This document shows positions 6,729 to 8,809 of a stretch of DNA of 8,809 bases, piece after piece. Within the stretch, counting starts at the first letter, position 1. Each line of letters begins with the position of its first letter. The translations under genes were made by a program, and so were the position numbers. Where the stretch lies: the NCBI GenBank assembly GCA_014879765.1, contig JACSRL010000355.1:1-8809 (forward strand), in the 5' to 3' direction. The stretch is from Anaerolinea sp. Its GTDB lineage: Bacteria > Chloroflexota > Anaerolineae > JAAEKA01. The notes beneath the pieces were generated by a model. The model did not search any database, was not told the origin of the DNA, and worked only from the letters and a program-made list of their open reading frames with translations.

Positions 6729-6800
6729 CTCACACAAAGGCGCAAAGACCGCCAAGGGCAGAGGGGTTTTTTCTTGGCGGGCTTTGCGTCTTTGCGTGAG
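6729..6800. repeat. Imperfect 28-bp inverted repeat with G/T-rich loop
   Basis: Arms 6729-6756 and 6773-6800 pair at 25 of 28 positions, with one of the three differences a G-U wobble, around a 16-base loop ending in six T. Each arm contains tandem GCAAAG-type units (CACAAAGGCGCAAAG against CTTTGCGTCTTTGCGTG) and ends CCGCCAAG/CTTGGCGG at the loop side. The right arm recurs as a half copy at 2149-2167, so this is a dispersed element rather than a one-off terminator. It could still terminate the methyltransferase/membrane-protein transcript. No transposase or target-site duplication is evident. Confidence 0.75.
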
Positions 6801-6842
6801 AAGCGTAAACGACCGAGTTTGGAGAATTTAAGGTTCCACCTC

Positions 6843-6873
6843 TTGACTCTGACGTAACGTCAGGCTGTATCAT
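6843..6873 (+). promoter_or_regulatory. MerR-type promoter and operator of the tipA-like gene
   Basis: A -35 TTGACT (6843-6848) and a -10 TATCAT (6868-6873) are separated by 19 bp, the over-long spacer typical of MerR-activated promoters. The spacer contains the perfect palindrome CTGACGTAACGTCAG (6849-6863, 7-bp half-sites around one A), matching the known mode in which a MerR dimer binds between -35 and -10 and untwists the DNA. Placed directly before a MerR-family gene, this implies autoregulation. Transcription should begin about 7 bases after the -10, near 6880. Confidence 0.85.
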
Positions 6874-6880
6874 GGGGGCT

Positions 6881-7660
6881 ATGACGATGAGACGAAGCGA
6901 CGGCTACACGGTGCGTCAACTGGCCAGGCTGGCCGGCGTCACCGTGCGCACCCTGCACCACTACGATCAGATCGGCCTGCTCCAGCCAGGCGCCCGAACC
7001 GCGGCGGGCTATCGGCTGTATGGCCAGCAGGACCTGTTGCGCTTGCAGCAGATTCTGCTCTTCCGGGAGCTGGATGTCCCGCTGGGCGAGATTCGCGCCA
7101 TCCTGGATGATCCACAGTTCGACCTGGTGCAGGCCCTGCGCGGCCACCGGCAGACGCTGCACGCGCGCGCCGCGCGGCTGGAGACGTTGCTGCACACCAT
7201 CGACAGAACGATTGCCACACTGACTCATTCGGAGGAACCACCCATGTTGACAGTCGAAGAGCTCTACGAGGGCTTCAACAAAGAGGACGCCGAGCGCTAT
7301 CGCCGCGAGGCACGCGCGAACTGGGGCGACGAGATGGTCGAGGCGACCGAGCAGCGCGCGGCCAGGATGTCCAAAGCGCAGTGGCAGGCCGTCGGGCAGC
7401 AGGGCGAACAGGCGACCCAGCTTATGGCCAGCCTGATGGATCATGCCCCCGACGACCCGGCCGTGCAGGCCGCCATCGCCCAGCACCACGCCTGGATCGA
7501 GAACTTCTACCCCGCGCCGGCCGAGCTCTACCGCGGCCTGGGCCAGATGTACGTCGAACACCCTGAGTTCCGCGCCTTCTACGAAAACGTCCGCCCCGGC
7601 CTGGCCGGCTTCATGCAGGCGGCCATGGCTCACTACGCCGACACGGCGCTGGCCGGCTGA
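6881..7660 (+). CDS. TipAL-type MerR-family transcriptional activator with TipAS ligand-binding domain
   Basis: This 259-aa protein has an N-terminal MerR winged-helix domain (Y-T-V-R-Q-L-A-R-L-A-G-V-T-V-R-T-L at 9-25, then H-H-Y-D-Q-I-G-L-L, and G-Y-R-L-Y at 43-47). A dimerisation helix follows (~80-115), then a TipAS antibiotic-recognition domain (122-259) with R-A-N-W-G-D, R-G-L-G-Q-M-Y-V and P-G-L-A-G-F. Family members (TipAL, Mta, SkgA, AlbA) bind diverse hydrophobic or peptide antibiotics and activate their own gene plus efflux or resistance genes. The in-frame ATG at 6872 overlaps the -10 box and cannot be in the mRNA, so 6881 (or 6887) is the better start, giving a leaderless transcript. 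There is no cysteine in the whole protein, so the covalent thiopeptide capture of Streptomyces TipA is not possible. No efflux gene is adjacent. Confidence 0.9.
   Translation: MTMRRSDGYTVRQLARLAGVTVRTLHHYDQIGLLQPGARTAAGYRLYGQQDLLRLQQILLFRELDVPLGEIRAILDDPQFDLVQALRGHRQTLHARAARLETLLHTIDRTIATLTHSEEPPMLTVEELYEGFNKEDAERYRREARANWGDEMVEATEQRAARMSKAQWQAVGQQGEQATQLMASLMDHAPDDPAVQAAIAQHHAWIENFYPAPAELYRGLGQMYVEHPEFRAFYENVRPGLAGFMQAAMAHYADTALAG
7231..7246 (+). promoter_or_regulatory. Internal Shine-Dalgarno and ATG: predicted start of a TipAS-like short product
   Basis: GGAGG (7231-7235) lies 8 bases upstream of an in-frame ATG (7244-7246) inside the regulator gene, exactly at the junction between the dimerisation helix and the ligand-binding domain. 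Initiation here would give a 138-aa free TipAS-like domain ending at 7660. In Streptomyces lividans, tipA yields TipAL (253 aa) and, by internal in-frame initiation, TipAS (144 aa). The parallel in position and size is close. The full-length start has no Shine-Dalgarno at all, so the internal site may be the stronger one. Confidence 0.7.
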
Positions 7661-7681
7661 GAGATCAGCTCCCTGCTCAAG

Positions 7682-7719
7682 CAAGAGGCGGAACCGGCCA
7701 GGACCGGTTCCGCCTCTTG
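7682..7719. terminator. Bidirectional hairpin between convergent tipA-like and vapC genes
   Basis: CAAGAGGCGGAACCGG (7682-7697) pairs perfectly over 16 bp with 7704-7719 around a 6-base loop (CCAGGA). It begins 22 bases after the regulator stop and ends 12 bases before the vapC stop on the other strand, the expected place for a shared terminator of convergent genes. There is no T run on either side, so termination would rely on stem strength or Rho. Confidence 0.65.
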
Positions 7720-7731
7720 TGGTGGGGGAGG

Positions 7732-8163
7732 TCAGCCATCCAAAGGGTGGCGCCAGGTCAAGCCGGTGAACCGGCTATAATCGCGATCTGTGGTGATCCA
7801 GGTGCTCCCAGACTCGATAGCCAGAGCAGCCAGGTAGGCGTCAGGGATCAGATTGCCTTTAGCCTCTGCCGCACGACATAAACGCTCAAAGATGTCCCAA
7901 TGACGGCTGCCTGCTTGAATTACGACGCAGTTAGGCTGATCGCGGATGTCATGTACGAACGCCAGAGCCTGATCCAACGTGCTGGGGGGGCTGAAGATTC
8001 GCGGATGTGTAACCACCCGCAGGAAACCGCTCAGGACGATATCGGCGATGCCATAGGCCTCATCGCTGGCGATACCATCTGTGAGCCAGTCCCGATAAGC
8101 GACATGGTTGGGTGCATCTTCCCGATGAGCGTAGACCAACACATTGACGTCAAACAAGATCAT
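7732..8163 (-). CDS. vapC: VapC-family PIN-domain ribonuclease toxin
   Basis: The 143-aa PIN-domain protein is the toxin of a type II module; VapC toxins cleave specific RNAs (often tRNA or rRNA) with Mg2+ when freed from the antitoxin. M-I-L-F-D5-V-N-V-L-V-Y-A-H gives the first catalytic aspartate; P-D108-A-Y-L-A-A-L-A-I-E and T-T-D126-R-D128-Y supply the C-terminal acidic cluster. S-G-F-L-R-V-V-T-H-P (45-54) and A-K-G-N-L (101-105) fit the subgroup of VapC proteins that open with D-V-N-V-L-V; in that group a G replaces the mid-domain Glu seen in others. Its ATG lies inside the antitoxin gene (14-base overlap), with GGAG at 8174-8171 as ribosome-binding site 7 bases upstream, so toxin synthesis is coupled to the antitoxin. 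All expected catalytic acidics appear intact, so the toxin is likely functional. Confidence 0.92.
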   Translation of the reverse strand: MILFDVNVLVYAHREDAPNHVAYRDWLTDGIASDEAYGIADIVLSGFLRVVTHPRIFSPPSTLDQALAFVHDIRDQPNCVVIQAGSRHWDIFERLCRAAEAKGNLIPDAYLAALAIESGSTWITTDRDYSRFTGLTWRHPLDG

Positions 8164-8404
8164 CGCTCTGCTCCATCAGTTGCAGCAATCCAGCAGAGTC
8201 GTCCAGATCGACGCCCGGCTGCACTCCTTGGCCGGCGACAGTGGTCAACTTTACCGGTGACCTCATCGGTCTACGCGCCTTTTGACGAGCAAACGATTCC
8301 CGCAGCGCGTCTTCGATCACAGCGGTTAGGGTTGTGCCCGATTCCACTGCGTATGCTTTGGCCTCCTGGAGCAAGTAGTCTGGAAGACGAATGGTTGTTC
8401 TCAT
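8150..8404 (-). CDS. vapB: VapB-type ribbon-helix-helix antitoxin
   Basis: This 84-aa protein starts M-R-T-T-I-R-L-P-D-Y-L-L-Q-E-A-K-A-Y-A, the beta-strand and first helix of a ribbon-helix-helix (CopG/Arc-like) DNA-binding domain, followed by G-T-T-L-T-A-V-I-E-D-A-L-R (helix 2, residues ~23-35). The Arg/Lys-rich middle and acidic C-terminal tail (G-V-D-L-D-D-S-A-G-L-L-Q-L-M-E) are the usual toxin-wrapping segment. It should neutralise the downstream VapC and repress the operon. It is first in the operon, with a 14-base overlap with vapC. No Shine-Dalgarno precedes its ATG; the promoter lies so close that the mRNA is probably leaderless. Base composition is lower in GC than the genes to its left. 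Confidence 0.88.
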   Translation of the reverse strand: MRTTIRLPDYLLQEAKAYAVESGTTLTAVIEDALRESFARQKARRPMRSPVKLTTVAGQGVQPGVDLDDSAGLLQLMEQSDDLV

Positions 8405-8411
8405 GCATCAA

Positions 8412-8440
8412 AACATATCATAGAAGCATCAATATGTCCA
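8412..8440 (-). promoter_or_regulatory. Predicted vapBC promoter with inverted-repeat operator
   Basis: On the - strand, TGGACA (8440-8435) and TATGTT (8417-8412) form -35/-10 elements with a 17-bp spacer. The -10 ends 7 bases before the vapB ATG, putting the transcript start at or next to the ATG. Inverted half-sites ACATAT (8413-8418) and ATATGT (8432-8437), 13 bp apart, overlap both elements. This is where a ribbon-helix-helix antitoxin would bind for autorepression. The assignment is by pattern only; -10 match is moderate. Confidence 0.55.
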
Positions 8441-8471
8441 GTTTCAGGACTTCCGAGATCTCTGCAATGCA

Positions 8472-8506
8472 AAAGGACGGAGTCGTCGGTTTCGACTCCG
8501 TCCTTT
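8472..8506 (-). terminator. Hairpin terminator of the surface-protein gene
   Basis: AAAGGACGGAGTCG (8472-8485) and CGACTCCGTCCTTT (8493-8506) are a perfect 14-bp stem with a 7-base loop. It lies 34 bases past the stop of the leftward gene ending at 8541. The A/T ends of the stem give a short T run (CCTTTT) on the - strand. It also insulates the vapBC promoter at 8412-8440 from read-through. Confidence 0.65.
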
Positions 8507-8540
8507 CATCAGGCTACAGGCCTATCAGCCCTCTTCTTCG

Positions 8541-8809
8541 TTACGCGCGGCGGCGCAGGGCGTAGGCTGCGCCCAGCGCCAGTACACTGGCGGCCAGCGC
8601 ACCCAGCGGCAGGCCCACCAGCGGCGCGGCCGGCGACTGGCTGGAGGCAGCCTCCACGCGGCTCAGCTCCACCGCGGTCGGCGCCTGGCAGCTCTGCACC
8701 ATCACATCGTCCACGTCCCAGCCGGTGCGACCGACGGAGGTGTCGGAGCCGATGCGCATGCGGAACTGCACCGTCTGCCCGGCGTAGGAACTGACGTCGG
8801 CGATGGTCT
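8541..8809 (-). CDS. C-terminal end of a membrane-anchored surface protein (5' partial)
   Basis: The frame is open through the right edge, so the N-terminus is missing; the GTG at 8771 is only an internal valine. The visible ~88 residues read D-V-S-S-Y-A-G-Q-T-V-Q-F-R-M-R-I-G-S-D, then G-W-D-V-D-D-V-M-V. This is the last strands of a jelly-roll domain of the kind found at the end of immune-inhibitor-A-like (M6) peptidases and other secreted hydrolases. A linker (~25 residues) leads to a hydrophobic helix, V-G-L-P-L-G-A-L-A-A-S-V-L-A-L-G-A-A-Y-A-L, ending R-R-R-A. The helix plus terminal arginines is a C-terminal membrane anchor or sorting tail resembling LPXTG/PEP-CTERM-type tails, but no LPXTG motif is visible. 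Whether a peptidase domain lies upstream cannot be told from this window. Confidence 0.75.
   Translation of the reverse strand, partial: TIADVSSYAGQTVQFRMRIGSDTSVGRTGWDVDDVMVQSCQAPTAVELSRVEAASSQSPAAPLVGLPLGALAASVLALGAAYALRRRA

Noticed and set aside
5495..6745. 416-codon minus-strand frame over the membrane-protein gene
   Set aside because: Gln/Gly/His/Arg-rich nonsense composition; the plus strand encodes a clear multi-pass membrane protein coupled to the methyltransferase.
6872..6880. ATG at 6872 as start of the MerR-family gene
   Set aside because: It overlaps the -10 box of the gene's own MerR-type promoter and would not be in the mRNA; 6881 fits better.
7900..8565. 221-codon plus-strand frame across vapBC
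   Set aside because: Antisense to both VapC (intact PIN acidic residues) and VapB (ribbon-helix-helix), running through the vapBC promoter and the 8472-8506 hairpin; no recognisable domain or ribosome-binding site.

Overview
This is a GC-rich bacterial window, most likely from a Chloroflexota genome (Anaerolineae/Caldilineae-like). The taxon is an inference from style. A secreted SdrD-B-like protein ends in a short F-L-P-M-V tail, a form I associate with exported proteins of that phylum. A second cell-surface protein ends in a hydrophobic helix plus RRRA. Intergenic spaces are short and several starts look leaderless. No rRNA, tRNA, CRISPR array, transposase or phage gene was seen.

Layout, left to right. 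(1) 1-326 (+): the 3' end of a secreted or surface protein, closed by a strong intrinsic terminator at 386-426. (2) 569-2133 (+): a two-gene unit, a WlbB/WbpD-like left-handed beta-helix N-acetyltransferase and a Gfo/Idh/MocA sugar-nucleotide dehydrogenase, with a 4-base stop/start overlap. Together they suggest 3-acetamido-sugar nucleotide synthesis for a surface glycan, but the aminotransferase between the two steps is not here. (3) 2198-4774 (+): a complete SbcC/Rad50-type SMC-like ATPase with a zinc hook, without an adjacent SbcD. (4) A 61-base perfect hairpin at 4791-4851. (5) 4878-6709 (+): a class I SAM methyltransferase overlapping by 4 bases a polytopic membrane protein resembling GT-C glycosyltransferases, followed by a 72-base imperfect inverted repeat. 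A half copy of that repeat lies upstream of sbcC. (6) 6881-7660 (+): a TipAL-type MerR regulator with a textbook 19-bp-spacer MerR promoter and operator. An internal Shine-Dalgarno plus ATG is placed to make the ligand-binding domain alone, as in Streptomyces tipA. (7) 7732-8404 (-): a VapBC toxin-antitoxin module of visibly lower GC, convergent with the regulator across a 16-bp perfect hairpin. (8) 8541-8809 (-): the 3' end of a membrane-anchored surface protein, with its own hairpin terminator.

The left half has a cell-envelope and glycan flavour around an sbcC repair gene; the right half is accessory (drug-sensing regulator, toxin-antitoxin, surface protein). I see no clear multi-gene novel system. 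The observations most worth following are the predicted two-product tipA-like gene with a leaderless promoter and the two families of intergenic inverted repeats.
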